This document shows positions 1-8,315 of a stretch of 44,096 bases of DNA, piece after piece. A program made the position numbers and the translations under genes. The notes below the pieces were generated by a model. That model made no database searches and was not told where the DNA came from. It saw nothing but the letters and a program-made list of their open reading frames with translations. Position 1 is the first letter of the stretch; the number at the start of each line of letters is the position of its first letter. The DNA comes from JBBQXK01 sp052387255 (lineage in GTDB: Bacteria; Pseudomonadota; Alphaproteobacteria; Rhodobacterales; Rhodobacteraceae), in the NCBI GenBank assembly GCA_052387255.1, contig JBQTJI010000040.1, positions 1 to 44,096 of the forward strand, given 5' to 3'.

Positions 1-707
1 GACCGGGGCGACAGGGCAAAGACCACGGCATCGGCCAGTTCCCGGTCGGTGGTCATCCGGCGGCCCAGGGGAATGCGCGCCTCGATCCGCGCCCGCTCGG
101 CCTGCGGGTCGGGCATGGACGACAGCCAGGCCGCATACATCGGCGTCATGACCTCTGCCGGGATCACCGCATTCACCCGCACCCCGTCGCCCGCCAGCGC
201 CGCCGCCCATTCCCGGGTCAGCCCCAATTGTGCAGCCTTTGCAGCCACATAGGCCGAGGTCTTGCCCTGACCCGTCACCGCCGTCTTGGAACTGACGTTG
301 ACGATGGCCCCCCGCGATGCCCTCAGGTCGTCCAGGAACAGGTGTGCCAGCGTGTAGTAGTGCGTCAGGTTCCGGTCCAGCGAGGCACGGAACGCGTCCG
401 GCCCCGCCTCCAGCCCCACCCCGTCATTGCTTCCTGCGTTGTTCGCCAGCCCCCAGACCGGCCCCCACCCCGCACGTACCTCTGCCGCCGCCCGGCGGCA
501 GGCGTCGTCGCTGGACAGGTCGGCCAGGACCACGCCCGCGCTCGGAGAAAGATCGCGTAACTCTTTGATAAACAACGCATCAGGTGCTCGCCGCGTGACG
601 ATCACCGGCACCGCCCCCTCTTCCGCCAGCACCGAGCTGATCGCCCCGCCGATCCCCGCACCCCCGCCGGTGACGACGATCACCCTGCCCCGCAACCCCA
701 GGTCCAT
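1..707 (-). CDS. SDR family oxidoreductase, C-terminus cut by window edge
   Basis: A short-chain dehydrogenase/reductase that would catalyse NAD(P)-dependent oxidation or reduction of an alcohol or sugar. Reading from an ATG at 707, 235 residues are visible and the frame runs open off the window, so the C-terminus is missing. The Rossmann glycine motif TGGGAGIG is at residues 13-20, NNAG at 89-92, and the catalytic Ser140, Tyr153 and Lys157 (YVAAK) are all present. The stretch around SSKTAVTGQGKTSAYVAAK resembles L-fucose dehydrogenase-like SDRs, but substrate is a guess. It starts 10 bases after the cmk stop, so the two are probably cotranscribed. SDR membership is firm; the specific function is not. 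Confidence 0.85.
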   Translation of the reverse strand, partial: MDLGLRGRVIVVTGGGAGIGGAISSVLAEEGAVPVIVTRRAPDALFIKELRDLSPSAGVVLADLSSDDACRRAAAEVRAGWGPVWGLANNAGSNDGVGLEAGPDAFRASLDRNLTHYYTLAHLFLDDLRASRGAIVNVSSKTAVTGQGKTSAYVAAKAAQLGLTREWAAALAGDGVRVNAVIPAEVMTPMYAAWLSSMPDPQAERARIEARIPLGRRMTTDRELADAVVFALSPR

Positions 708-717
708 CGGCCCCTCC

Positions 718-1305
718 CTAACGCTCGGCCAGCGCCCGCCAGACGGTGGCAACGGCGGCGGCCACGGCATCGTCCACGCTCATCGCGGTCGTGTCCAGCA
801 CCAGCGCCCCCTCTGCCGCGCGGAGCGGCGCGTCGGCGCGCCCCGTGTCGCGCGCATCGCGCTCGACCACCTCGGCCAGCACCTGCGCCGCGTCCCCGCC
901 CACCTCGCGCCAGCGCCGGTCGGCGCGCGTCTCGGCACTGGCGGTGACGTACAGCTTCACCTCGGCCTCGGGGCAGATCACCGTGCCGATGTCGCGCCCG
1001 TCCAGCACCGCGCCGCCCGGCTGGCGCGCGAAACGCCGCTGAAAATCGGCAAGAGCCTCCCGCACCTCGGGAATTGCCGCGACGATACTGGCCGTCTGCC
1101 CTGCCGCCAGACTGCGCAGGTCGTCCCGCGCCAGGTCGGCCGCGGTCAGCGACCGCGCCGCCGCCAACGGATCGCCCCCCAGTGCCCCCACCGCGCGATA
1201 GAGCAACCCCGTGTCCAGATGCGCAAACCCGAACCGCGCCGCAAGCGCCCGCGCAATCGTGCCTTTCCCCGCCGCCGCCGGCCCATCGATCGCCACGGTG
1301 AACAC
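718..1305 (-). CDS. cmk: (d)CMP kinase (cytidylate kinase)
   Basis: Cytoplasmic kinase that phosphorylates CMP and dCMP with ATP in pyrimidine nucleotide recycling. The protein opens with FTVAIDGPAAAGKGT, the diagnostic Cmk P-loop, followed by HLDTGLLYRAVG and later LDGRDIGTVICPEA, both typical of the family. I chose the GTG at 1305 because a purine-rich GAGGGCGAGG precedes it and the family usually begins one to a few residues before the FTVA strand; a TTG at 1329 in the same frame would add eight residues. About 195 aa, slightly short for the family as in other alphaproteobacteria. It leads a probable two-gene unit with the SDR downstream. Confidence 0.93.
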   Translation of the reverse strand: MFTVAIDGPAAAGKGTIARALAARFGFAHLDTGLLYRAVGALGGDPLAAARSLTAADLARDDLRSLAAGQTASIVAAIPEVREALADFQRRFARQPGGAVLDGRDIGTVICPEAEVKLYVTASAETRADRRWREVGGDAAQVLAEVVERDARDTGRADAPLRAAEGALVLDTTAMSVDDAVAAAVATVWRALAER

Positions 1306-1340
1306 GGCCTCGCCCTCAAGCCCTTGCAAAACCTTGCCCT

Positions 1341-1394
1341 TTCATCTGTTCCCAAGTATCCCACGGGGGGTCCGGGGGGTGTGAAACCCCCCGG
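1341..1394 (-). repeat. 54-bp intergenic hairpin repeat, copy 1
   Basis: On the minus strand this begins with a perfect 9-bp stem (CCGGGGGGT, loop TTCAC, ACCCCCCGG) and continues with GACCCCCCGTGGGATACTTG and GGAACAGATGAA. Nearly identical copies are at 4947-5000 and 18767-18816. Here it sits just after the sulfotransferase stop and before cmk, in the sense of transcription. It may terminate sulfotransferase transcripts. There is no T-tract, so rho-independent action is uncertain. Confidence 0.85.
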
Positions 1395-1414
1395 TCCTGC
1401 CCGTGCCACAGCCC

Positions 1415-2233
1415 CTAATCGCCCAGTTTCGCGTGGACCTCGGCCAGGTCCACCTCGCCCTTCGGCATCTTGTTCGACGGGTCATCGAAGTCATACCGGA
1501 AAAGCTGGAAGTCGCGCTTGTAGACCTCCCACATCAGGTGCCGCGACAGGTCGTCGAAGTACGCCTCGACCGGATGCTCCCGCTTCGGCCCGTGCCCCTC
1601 GCTTTCGTTGAAGCGGGGCATGGTGGCCACGTCCAGCCTGTGCCGGACGGGCACGCGGTCCAGCACCGACTGCATGCCCGCGTTGAAATCCTCGGTAAAG
1701 AAGATGCGGTCATAGCGCCCGCCGTTCACGATGAAGGTGCTGATATGGCCCGACATTGCCGACCAGTGGATGTCGGGGTCCATCGGCTTTTTCCAGCGGA
1801 TCGTGTCGCGCACGAACAGCAGGAACCGGCGGAAACTGGCGATCTGGTCGAAGGGCGCGCGCCCGTCCGGCCCGCCCACCTCGACCCCGTATTTCTGCAC
1901 CAGCAGCGGCACCAGGTTCCCGCGATAGCGTTTGCCGTTGCGCTGGATGCCGCAGATCTTGTCGAAGAACGACGACAGGATGCGGGTGTAGGGGTTGCGC
2001 ACGCAGGTGAAGGTCAGGGTGCTGCGCCCCTTCACGGCGGCCTCGATGGCGGCCTGGCTGCCCTCTTGCGCCCATTTGTGCAGGCCCGTCGTCGCATCGT
2101 GGATGTCGCCGTCGAAGAACCGGCCATGGTCGGAATGGTACATCACCTGCCCGATGGTCGAGCAGGCGCATTTGGGCACCACGCGGTAGACCACGCTGCC
2201 GCTTTCCGTCATCCAGGTGCCGGGAAACCCCAT
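1415..2233 (-). CDS. Sulfotransferase family protein
   Basis: Predicted PAPS-dependent sulfotransferase of the sulfotransferase-2 (carbohydrate sulfotransferase) type, which moves sulfate from PAPS to a sugar hydroxyl or amine. The 5'-phosphosulfate loop is PKCACST at residues 20-26 and the 3'-phosphate motif is RNPYTRILSSF at 79-89, both clear. The protein has 272 aa and no evident signal peptide or membrane segment. A strong GGAGGGG ribosome site precedes the ATG at 2233. It is divergent, across 114 bases, from a core-2/I-branching glycosyltransferase gene, which suggests both modify a surface glycan; the acceptor is unknown. Confidence 0.85.
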   Translation of the reverse strand: MGFPGTWMTESGSVVYRVVPKCACSTIGQVMYHSDHGRFFDGDIHDATTGLHKWAQEGSQAAIEAAVKGRSTLTFTCVRNPYTRILSSFFDKICGIQRNGKRYRGNLVPLLVQKYGVEVGGPDGRAPFDQIASFRRFLLFVRDTIRWKKPMDPDIHWSAMSGHISTFIVNGGRYDRIFFTEDFNAGMQSVLDRVPVRHRLDVATMPRFNESEGHGPKREHPVEAYFDDLSRHLMWEVYKRDFQLFRYDFDDPSNKMPKGEVDLAEVHAKLGD

Positions 2234-2347
2234 CCGCCCCTCCGCTTCGCCGCCGGGACAGAAGCAAAGATAGTTTGTCTTTTCAATGACCGATAAAGCA
2301 GTCTAGGGAAACATTCGAGGCGAAACGGGGTTCACGGTTTTCTGCGC
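2234..2347. promoter_or_regulatory. Divergent promoter region, sulfotransferase / glycosyltransferase
   Basis: This 114-base gap separates two divergently transcribed glycan genes and is noticeably more AT-rich than its surroundings around 2270-2310. It must hold promoters for both directions if neither gene is read from further away. I could not pick out a convincing -35/-10 pair or operator. Confidence 0.45.
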
Positions 2348-3925
2348 ATGGCCAGGATCGCCTATATCCTTCTCTGTCACAAGGACGCCGAGGGCGTGAT
2401 CGCCCAGGCGCGTCGCCTGACGGCGGCGGGCGACTATGTCGCGATCCATTTCGACGCGAATGCCGCCCAGGCCGACTATGACCGCATCCGCGACGCGCTG
2501 GACCCGAACCCCGGCGTGGCGTTCACGCGGCGGCGGGTGCGCTGCGGCTGGGGGGCGTGGTCGCTGGTCGAGGCGTCGCTGCAGGCCGTGCGCGCCGCCG
2601 TCGCGGCCTTTCCGCGCGCCACCCATTTCTACATGCTGTCGGGCGACTGCATGCCGATCAAGTCGGCGGAGTATGCCCATGACTTCCTTGACCGCGAAGA
2701 TGCGGATTTCATCGAGAGCTTCGATTTCTTCAAGTCGGACTGGATCAAGACCGGGATCAAGGAAGAACGCCTGATCTACCGCCACTGGTTCAACGAACGC
2801 AGCAACAAGCCGCTGTTCTATGCCTCGATGAACCTGCAGCGCCGGCTGCACCTGACCCGCCGGGTGCCCGCCGACATCCAGGTGCAGATCGGCAGCCAGT
2901 GGTGGTGCCTGCGCCGCCGCACGGTCGAGGCGCTGCTGGCCTTCTGTGCCGCGCGCCGCGACGTGATGCGGTTCTTCCGCACGACCTGGATCCCGGACGA
3001 GACGTTCTTTCAGACGCTGGTGCGCCATCTGGTGCCGGAATCCGAGATCAGGACGCGGACGCTGACCTTCCTGATCTTCAGCGACTACGGCATGCCGGTG
3101 ACCTTCTACAACGACCACTACGACCTGTTGCTGTCACAGGACTATCTGTTCGCCCGCAAGATCAGCCCCGACGCGATGGACCTGAAGCAGCGGCTGGGGC
3201 AGCTTTATGCCGCGACGGGTGTGGCCTTTCCGATCTCGGGCGGGGGGCGCAGCCTGTTCCAGTTCCTGACCGGGCGGGGCCGCATCGGGCGGCGTTTCGC
3301 CCCCCGCTTCTGGGAAACCGAAAGCAGCCTGGGGCGCGAGCGGACGCTGCTGATGGTGATCTCGAAGAAGTGGCACGTCGCCAAGCGCCTGGTCGAGCGG
3401 GTGCGCCAGGAGACAGGCTATCCGGCGGTCGACTATCTGTTCAACGAGACGTCCTGCCCGCTGCCCGACCTGGGCGGCATCCAGACCACCCTGGAAAAGC
3501 GCACGCGGCACCGCCGGGCGCTGGTGCGGATGCTGTTCGACTGGTGGCAGTCCGACACGCTGGTCCTGTGCATTGACCCCGCGAACGTGGACCTGATGCG
3601 CGATTTCGCCAGCGACAAGGCGCGGACGCGGTTCCTGCAGGTCGACTGCGTTCTGACCGACGACTACCTGATCGGACACGCGCGCCGGGTCGGGCTGGCC
3701 GGAGAGAAGACACCGGGCGAGGTGCTGGAACGGCTGCTGCCGACCATCCGCTACGATGTCCGGTTCGAAAGCGACCGCATCCGCGATGCCGATTTCGCCG
3801 GGCTGTCCCACATCCGCGAGGGCGCGTCGGTCGAGGACAATGCCGCCGCCCTGGCCGCCTTCCTGGGGACCGGGCCGGACGTTGCCCGCCGCATCGCGGC
3901 CACGCCGCACCTGTTTGTCGACTGA
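2348..3925 (+). CDS. Core-2/I-branching beta-1,6-GlcNAc transferase-like protein (DUF5928 type)
   Basis: Predicted glycosyltransferase of the GT14 core-2/I-branching family, expected to add a sugar, classically GlcNAc, to a glycan acceptor. The N-terminal domain (about residues 3-250) opens with ARIAYILLCHKDAEGV and carries MLSGDCMPI at 96-104, the family hallmark. The C-terminal half (about 270-520) matches the DUF5928 extension that accompanies this domain in Rhodobacterales. The protein has 525 aa and no signal peptide, so it is likely cytoplasmic or peripheral. The HIT gene follows after 19 bases. Sugar donor and acceptor cannot be read from the sequence. Confidence 0.83.
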   Translation: MARIAYILLCHKDAEGVIAQARRLTAAGDYVAIHFDANAAQADYDRIRDALDPNPGVAFTRRRVRCGWGAWSLVEASLQAVRAAVAAFPRATHFYMLSGDCMPIKSAEYAHDFLDREDADFIESFDFFKSDWIKTGIKEERLIYRHWFNERSNKPLFYASMNLQRRLHLTRRVPADIQVQIGSQWWCLRRRTVEALLAFCAARRDVMRFFRTTWIPDETFFQTLVRHLVPESEIRTRTLTFLIFSDYGMPVTFYNDHYDLLLSQDYLFARKISPDAMDLKQRLGQLYAATGVAFPISGGGRSLFQFLTGRGRIGRRFAPRFWETESSLGRERTLLMVISKKWHVAKRLVERVRQETGYPAVDYLFNETSCPLPDLGGIQTTLEKRTRHRRALVRMLFDWWQSDTLVLCIDPANVDLMRDFASDKARTRFLQVDCVLTDDYLIGHARRVGLAGEKTPGEVLERLLPTIRYDVRFESDRIRDADFAGLSHIREGASVEDNAAALAAFLGTGPDVARRIAATPHLFVD

Positions 3926-3944
3926 CCGCGAAAGGACGCCTGCG

Positions 3945-4322
3945 ATGGCCTATGCCTATGATCCCACGAACGTCTTCGCCCGCATCCTGCGCGGCGAGAT
4001 TCCCAACCGCACGGTGCTGGAGACGGCGCACACGCTGGCCTTCCACGACATCCGGCCCCAGGCCCCGGTGCATGTGATGGTCATTCCCAAGGGCCCCTAC
4101 GTCTGTTTCGATCACTTCGCCGCCGCGGCAAGCGCCGAGGAACTGGTCGATTTCCACCGCGCGGCGGCAGAGGTCTGTGCCCTGCTGGGCGTCAGTCCGG
4201 GCGAGGGCGGTCGGGGGTTCCGCATCATCGGCAACGCAGGCCCGGATTCGCTGCAGGAGGTGCCGCATTACCACCTGCACATCCTGGGCGGCCGGGTCAT
4301 GGGGCCGTTGCTGGCAACATAG
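3945..4322 (+). CDS. HIT family nucleotide hydrolase
   Basis: Small HIT-fold protein of 125 aa, in the HINT branch that hydrolyses purine nucleoside phosphoramidates. The histidine triad HYHLHILGG is at residues 108-116 (His108, His110, His112), and the N-terminal FARILRGEIPNRTVLE block is typical. The ATG at 3945 follows an AAAGGA ribosome site, which rules out the longer frame that opens upstream inside the glycosyltransferase gene. It is cytoplasmic and probably cotranscribed with the preceding gene; a functional link to glycan synthesis is not implied. Confidence 0.93.
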   Translation: MAYAYDPTNVFARILRGEIPNRTVLETAHTLAFHDIRPQAPVHVMVIPKGPYVCFDHFAAAASAEELVDFHRAAAEVCALLGVSPGEGGRGFRIIGNAGPDSLQEVPHYHLHILGGRVMGPLLAT

Positions 4323-4340
4323 GCGGGACCGCCGCACCCG

Positions 4341-4377
4341 GCCCCAATTTTCTTGGAAGAATTTTGGTCTTCGGGGC
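4341..4377 (+). terminator. Probable terminator after HIT gene
   Basis: GCCCC at 4341-4345 pairs with GGGGC at 4372-4376 and encloses an imperfect TTTTCTT/AAGAATTTT stem followed by a T-rich GGTCTTC. It begins 18 bases after the HIT stop. The inner stem has mismatches, so strength is uncertain. Confidence 0.5.
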
Positions 4378-4460
4378 GGAGGTCGTGCGCAAGGCGCAAG
4401 GTTCGGGTCGCCTGCGGGGACACGAGAGGCGATCATCTGTGATCACCAAGGAGACACCGC

Positions 4461-4925
4461 ATGACCGTCCGCTTCCATCCCATCCCGACCGACCTTGTCC
4501 GCGCCTTGCAGTCCGGCGCACCCGATGCCAACGGCCAGGTGCCCGAGCGCCATGTCGCGGAAGGCACCGGCAACCCCTGCCGCCACTGCCTGGGGATGAT
4601 TCCCGAGGGTGCGGCGATGCTGGTGCTGGCGCACCGCCCGTTCCCCGTGCCGCAGCCCTATGCCGAGGTCGGCCCGATCTTCCTGTGCGCCGACGCCTGC
4701 GCGGCGGGGGGCGGCGCGGCCCTGCCCGACATGCTGGCCAGCCCGGACTACATCGTGCGGGGATACGGGCCGGACGACCGGATCGTCTATGGCACCGGGG
4801 CCGTGGTGGCGACCGCTGCGATCCCGGGGCGGGCCGAGGCGCTGCTGGCCGATCCGCGCGTGGCCTATGTGCATGTCCGGTCGGCGCGGAACAACTGCTT
4901 CCAGGTCAGGGTCGAGGCGGCCTGA
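4461..4925 (+). CDS. DUF1203 domain-containing protein
   Basis: A 154-aa protein of the uncharacterised DUF1203 family. The family core NPCRHCLGMI carries a CxxC at residues 40-43, and FLCADAC adds Cys76 and Cys80, so metal binding is possible but unproven. The C-terminal part has the usual IVYGTGAVV and RSARNNCFQV segments. A good AAGGAG precedes the ATG at 4461. It is a single gene, flanked by a hairpin upstream and the 54-bp repeat downstream. No function is known to me. Confidence 0.85.
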   Translation: MTVRFHPIPTDLVRALQSGAPDANGQVPERHVAEGTGNPCRHCLGMIPEGAAMLVLAHRPFPVPQPYAEVGPIFLCADACAAGGGAALPDMLASPDYIVRGYGPDDRIVYGTGAVVATAAIPGRAEALLADPRVAYVHVRSARNNCFQVRVEAA

Positions 4926-4946
4926 CCTGCGCCGGCGGGACGGAGG

Positions 4947-5000
4947 CCGGGGGGTTTCACACCCCCCGGACCCCCCGTGGGATATTTGGGAACAGATGAA
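4947..5000 (+). repeat. 54-bp intergenic hairpin repeat, copy 2
   Basis: Second copy of the element at 1341-1394, here on the plus strand, between the convergent DUF1203 and pyrD genes. The 9-bp CCGGGGGGT/ACCCCCCGG stem is perfect, and the tail GTGGGATATTTGGG differs from copy 1 by one base. It follows the DUF1203 stop in the sense orientation. Confidence 0.85.
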
Positions 5001-5008
5001 ATGAAGGA

Positions 5009-6067
5009 TCAGAGAAAGGTGCCGCGATCCTTGCCGACGGCGTCGGCGACGCCGTCGTGGCCGTCGCGTTCAAGCAGCGCATCGAGACCCGTCGCGATCC
5101 GGGCTGCGAGCGAAAGGCCCTGCCAGGCAAGCGCGGTGTAAAGCTGCACTGCCGAGGCCCCGGCGCGGATCTTGGCGTAGGCGTCTTCGGCGGAGGCGAT
5201 GCCGCCGACGCCGACCAGGGGCAGCGTGCCGCCGGTCAACTGCGACAGGCGGGCGAGGACGCGGGTCGCGCGCTGGAACAGCGGTGCGCCCGACAGGCCG
5301 CCGGGTTCGCTGCGCTGCGCGCTGCGCAGGCCGTCGCGCGACAGGGTGGTGTTGGTGGCGATGATGCCGGCCAGACCGGCGGCCACGGCAACCTCGGCGA
5401 TGGCGGCAAGGTCGTCGTCGCCGAGGTCGGGGGCGATCTTGAGGAACACAGGGATCGGGCGGGCGAGGGCGGCATTGGCCTGCATCACGCCGTCCAGCAG
5501 GGCCGCAAGCGCCGCCGGTCCCTGCAGGTCGCGCAGCCGTTCGGTGTTGGGCGACGACACGTTCACCGTGGCGAAATCGACATGCGCGCCGCAGGTGGCC
5601 AGAACGCGGGCGAAGTCGGCCGCGCGGTTTTCGGATGTCTTGTTCGCGCCGAGGTTCAGGCCGACGGGGATACCCGGTGCGCGCCGGGCCAGGCGGGCGG
5701 CGATGGCGGCGGCCCCCTGGTTGTTGAAGCCGAAGCGGTTGATCGCGGCGCGATCCTCGGCCAGGCGGAACAGGCGGGGACGCGGGTTGCCGTCCTGGGG
5801 CAGGGGGGTGGCCGCGCCCACCTCGATGAACCCGAACCCGGCGCGGGACAGGGGTGCCACCGCGACCGCGTTCTTGTCGAACCCCGCCGCCAGCCCCACG
5901 GGATTGGGCAGCGCCATCCCGGCCAGCGTGGTGGCCAGGCGCGGCGAGGTGAACGGGCCGGGGCCGGGGGCGAGGCCTGCGCGCAGGGCGATCAGCGACA
6001 GGGCATGGGCACGTTCGGGGTCGATCCGGTGCAGCAGGGCAAGGCCTGCGCGTTCCGTCAGGCTCAC
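5009..6067 (-). CDS. pyrD: Dihydroorotate dehydrogenase (quinone), class 2
   Basis: Membrane-associated flavoenzyme that oxidises dihydroorotate to orotate in pyrimidine synthesis and passes electrons to quinone. The 352-aa protein has the class 2 N-terminal helix region (LTERAGLALLHRIDPERAH), AAGFDKNAVAV, INRFGFNNQG, LGANKTS, VNVSSPNT with the class 2 catalytic serine, and GIIATNTT. The GTG at 6067 overlaps the TGA of the upstream DUF952 gene, giving a coupled pair. A longer open frame continues upstream, but it runs through DUF952 in another phase and is not coding. Confidence 0.95.
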   Translation of the reverse strand: MSLTERAGLALLHRIDPERAHALSLIALRAGLAPGPGPFTSPRLATTLAGMALPNPVGLAAGFDKNAVAVAPLSRAGFGFIEVGAATPLPQDGNPRPRLFRLAEDRAAINRFGFNNQGAAAIAARLARRAPGIPVGLNLGANKTSENRAADFARVLATCGAHVDFATVNVSSPNTERLRDLQGPAALAALLDGVMQANAALARPIPVFLKIAPDLGDDDLAAIAEVAVAAGLAGIIATNTTLSRDGLRSAQRSEPGGLSGAPLFQRATRVLARLSQLTGGTLPLVGVGGIASAEDAYAKIRAGASAVQLYTALAWQGLSLAARIATGLDALLERDGHDGVADAVGKDRGTFL

Positions 6068-6420
6068 CGCTGGCTTTCCGCGAAGATGTGCACCTCGGGA
6101 AAGATGTGGCCGCTGGCCCCGAGCGGCAGCGACTTGTCCCAGATCACGTCGGCCATCCGCAGGGCGCGGTAGAGGTGGGGGAACAGCGCCCCGCCGCGCG
6201 AGGGTTCCCACCTGAGTGCGGCCCCCAGACGGTCGGCATCCACCGCCACGAGCACCAGGTCGCTTTCCGTGGCAAAGTGGCGCGCCGCCGTCTCGGCCAC
6301 CTGGGCGGCGGTCGAGAAATGGATGAAGCCGTCGGCCAGGTCCACGGGCGCGCCAAGGGTTTCGCCCTGCGCAACCAGAGCGTTCCATTCGGGGCGACGG
6401 AAGATCTTGAAGATCAGCAT
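6064..6420 (-). CDS. DUF952 domain-containing protein
   Basis: A small (118 aa) DUF952 protein of unknown function. It shows the family pattern MLIFKIFRRPEW at the start, then LADGFIHFSTAAQVAETAARHF and the C-terminal HIFPEVHIF. I chose the ATG at 6420 because homologues begin at this MLIFKI strand; an ATG at 6432 would add four residues. It overlaps pyrD by four bases, so translation is probably coupled. Pairing with pyrD is common in alphaproteobacteria, but I know of no mechanism linking the two. Confidence 0.85.
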   Translation of the reverse strand: MLIFKIFRRPEWNALVAQGETLGAPVDLADGFIHFSTAAQVAETAARHFATESDLVLVAVDADRLGAALRWEPSRGGALFPHLYRALRMADVIWDKSLPLGASGHIFPEVHIFAESQR

Positions 6421-6580
6421 GGCCGCCGTCATGCACCGCACCCGCCGCCCGGTCAATGGCCATGGCGCGCGCCGCCAGTCATCCGGGGGTCACGCGACCC
6501 GGATAGTCACAGCTTCAAAGGTTGACTCGGGCGCGCCCGGGCCGAATTGTGACAGCCAGCCGACAACAGGGGGTTCCATC
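6421..6580. promoter_or_regulatory. Divergent promoter region, DUF952-pyrD / 5'-nucleotidase
   Basis: This 160-base gap separates divergent genes. On the plus strand TTGACT at 6522-6527 is followed after 17 bases by AATTGT at 6545-6550, a weak but correctly spaced sigma-70 candidate. The spacer holds a perfect 12-bp palindrome, CGGGCGCGCCCG, at 6528-6539, which could be an operator. An imperfect inverted repeat (ATCCGGG ... CCCGGAT) lies at 6481-6504. Confidence 0.4.
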
Positions 6581-8152
6581 ATGCTGTTCCGTCTTCTCTC
6601 TTCGACCGCCTTCGTGATGGCGGCAGGCGTGGCGCAGGCCGACTATGCCCTGACCATCCTGCACACCAACGATTTCCACGACCGGTACGAACCGATCACC
6701 GGCTTCGACAACACCTGTTCGGCCGAGGACAACGGCAAGGGCGAATGTTTCGGCGGGTCGGCGCGGCTGGTGACGGCGCTGGCCGATGCGCGGGCGCGCA
6801 ACCCCAATTCGATTCTGCTGGATGGCGGCGACCAGTTCCAGGGCACGCTGTTCTATACCCAGTACAAGGGCACGATGACCGCCGAGTTCATGAACAAGCT
6901 GGGCTATGACGCGATGACCGTGGGCAACCACGAATTCGACGACGGGCCTGCGGTGCTCGCGGCCTTTGTCGCGGCGGTCAAGTTTCCGATCCTGATGTCG
7001 AACGCGGATATCAGCGGCGAGCCAGTCCTGGCAGGCAGGATCGCCAAGTCCACGGTGATCGAGAAGGATGGCCAGAAGATCGGCCTGATCGGCCTGACGC
7101 CGCAGGACACCGACGAACTTGCCAGCCCCGGCCCGAACGTGATCTTCACCGACCCGGTGGGGGCCGTGCAGGGCGAGGTGGACGCCCTGACCGCGGCGGG
7201 GATCAACAAGATCATCGTGCTGTCGCATTCCGGCTATGGCGTCGACCAGGCCGTGGCGGCGGGCACCACGGGTGTCGACGTGATCGTGGGCGGGCACTCC
7301 AACACCTACCTGTCCAACACCAGCGAGGAGTCCGAAGGCCCCTATCCGACGATGGTCGGCACCACGGCCATCGTGTCGGCCTATGCCTATGGCAAGTTCC
7401 TGGGCGAACTGAACGTGGTCTTCAATGACGAAGGGGGGATCGTCTCGGCGGCGGGCGAGCCGCTGATCATGGACGCCAAGGTGACCGAGGATGCCGCCAC
7501 CGTCGCCCGCATCGCCGAACTGGCGGCACCGCTGGAAGAGATCAAGAACCGCGTCGTCGCCGAATCGGCGGGGGAACTGGACGGGTCGCGCGACAATTGC
7601 CGGGCCATCGAATGCGCCATGGGCAACATCATCGCCGAGGCGATGCTGGATCGGGTCAGGGGCCAGGGCGTGACCATCGCGCTGCAGAACGGCGGCGGCG
7701 TGCGCGCCAGCATCGATGCCGGGCCGGTGACGATGGGCGAGGTGCTGACGGTGCTGCCGTTCCAGAACACGCTGTCGACCTTCCAGACCGACGGGGCCAC
7801 CATCGTGGCGGCGCTGGAAAACGGCGTCAGCCAGGTGGAAGAGGGCGCGGGCCGGTTCCTGCAGGTGGCCGGTCTGCAGTACACCTTCGATCCGGCACAG
7901 CCGGCGGGGGCGCGGGTCAGCGATGTCATGGTGCTGGTGGGCGGCGATGCCTGGGCCCCGATCGACCCTGCCACGACCTATTCGGTGGTGACCAACAACT
8001 ATGTCCGCACCGGGGGCGACGGGTTCAAGATGTTCGCGGATGCCGCCAATGCCTATGACTTCGGTCCCGACCTGGCCGATGTGACGGCGGACTACATGGC
8101 AAAGGTCGGCCCGGTGTCGCCGATGCTGGACGGGCGCATCACGCGCAGGTAG
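6581..8152 (+). CDS. Secreted 5'-nucleotidase / metallophosphatase (UshA-like)
   Basis: Periplasmic nucleotidase expected to release phosphate from nucleotides. Residues 1-20 form a Sec signal peptide ending AGVAQA. The metallophosphatase domain follows with LTILHTNDFHD, GGDQFQGT and VGNHEFDDG, all metal-site motifs. The C-terminal 5'-nucleotidase domain has ALQNGGGVRASI and the TGGDGFKMF segment. It is 523 aa, the usual two-domain length. The ATG at 6581 is preferred over the upstream open frame because it starts the signal peptide and follows a GGGGG stretch. It stands alone; a phosphate-scavenging role fits the nearby phosphonate locus but is inference. Confidence 0.9.
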   Translation: MLFRLLSSTAFVMAAGVAQADYALTILHTNDFHDRYEPITGFDNTCSAEDNGKGECFGGSARLVTALADARARNPNSILLDGGDQFQGTLFYTQYKGTMTAEFMNKLGYDAMTVGNHEFDDGPAVLAAFVAAVKFPILMSNADISGEPVLAGRIAKSTVIEKDGQKIGLIGLTPQDTDELASPGPNVIFTDPVGAVQGEVDALTAAGINKIIVLSHSGYGVDQAVAAGTTGVDVIVGGHSNTYLSNTSEESEGPYPTMVGTTAIVSAYAYGKFLGELNVVFNDEGGIVSAAGEPLIMDAKVTEDAATVARIAELAAPLEEIKNRVVAESAGELDGSRDNCRAIECAMGNIIAEAMLDRVRGQGVTIALQNGGGVRASIDAGPVTMGEVLTVLPFQNTLSTFQTDGATIVAALENGVSQVEEGAGRFLQVAGLQYTFDPAQPAGARVSDVMVLVGGDAWAPIDPATTYSVVTNNYVRTGGDGFKMFADAANAYDFGPDLADVTADYMAKVGPVSPMLDGRITRR

Positions 8153-8265
8153 ACCTTTCGCCTGTTGTCTGGGGCCCCGGGTACCTGCAATGCCAAGCCC
8201 GTGTGTCGCCTGGGCGGGAAGCCCGGGGGCCACGTGGTCGGCATGGTCTTGCGACGGCGGACGAC

Positions 8266-8293
8266 GTAACCTGTTGCGGATTTCGTGCGTATG
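8266..8293 (+). promoter_or_regulatory. Candidate ECF-sigma promoter of the sigma/NrsF operon
   Basis: GTAACC (8266-8271), 16 bases, then CGTATG (8288-8293), ending 22 bases before the sigma-factor ATG. This fits the GTAACC...CG-type promoters I recall for the SigF group (ECF26-like), suggesting autoregulation. Confidence 0.65.
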
Positions 8294-8315
8294 ATCAGGC
8301 ATCGATAGAGGGGAC

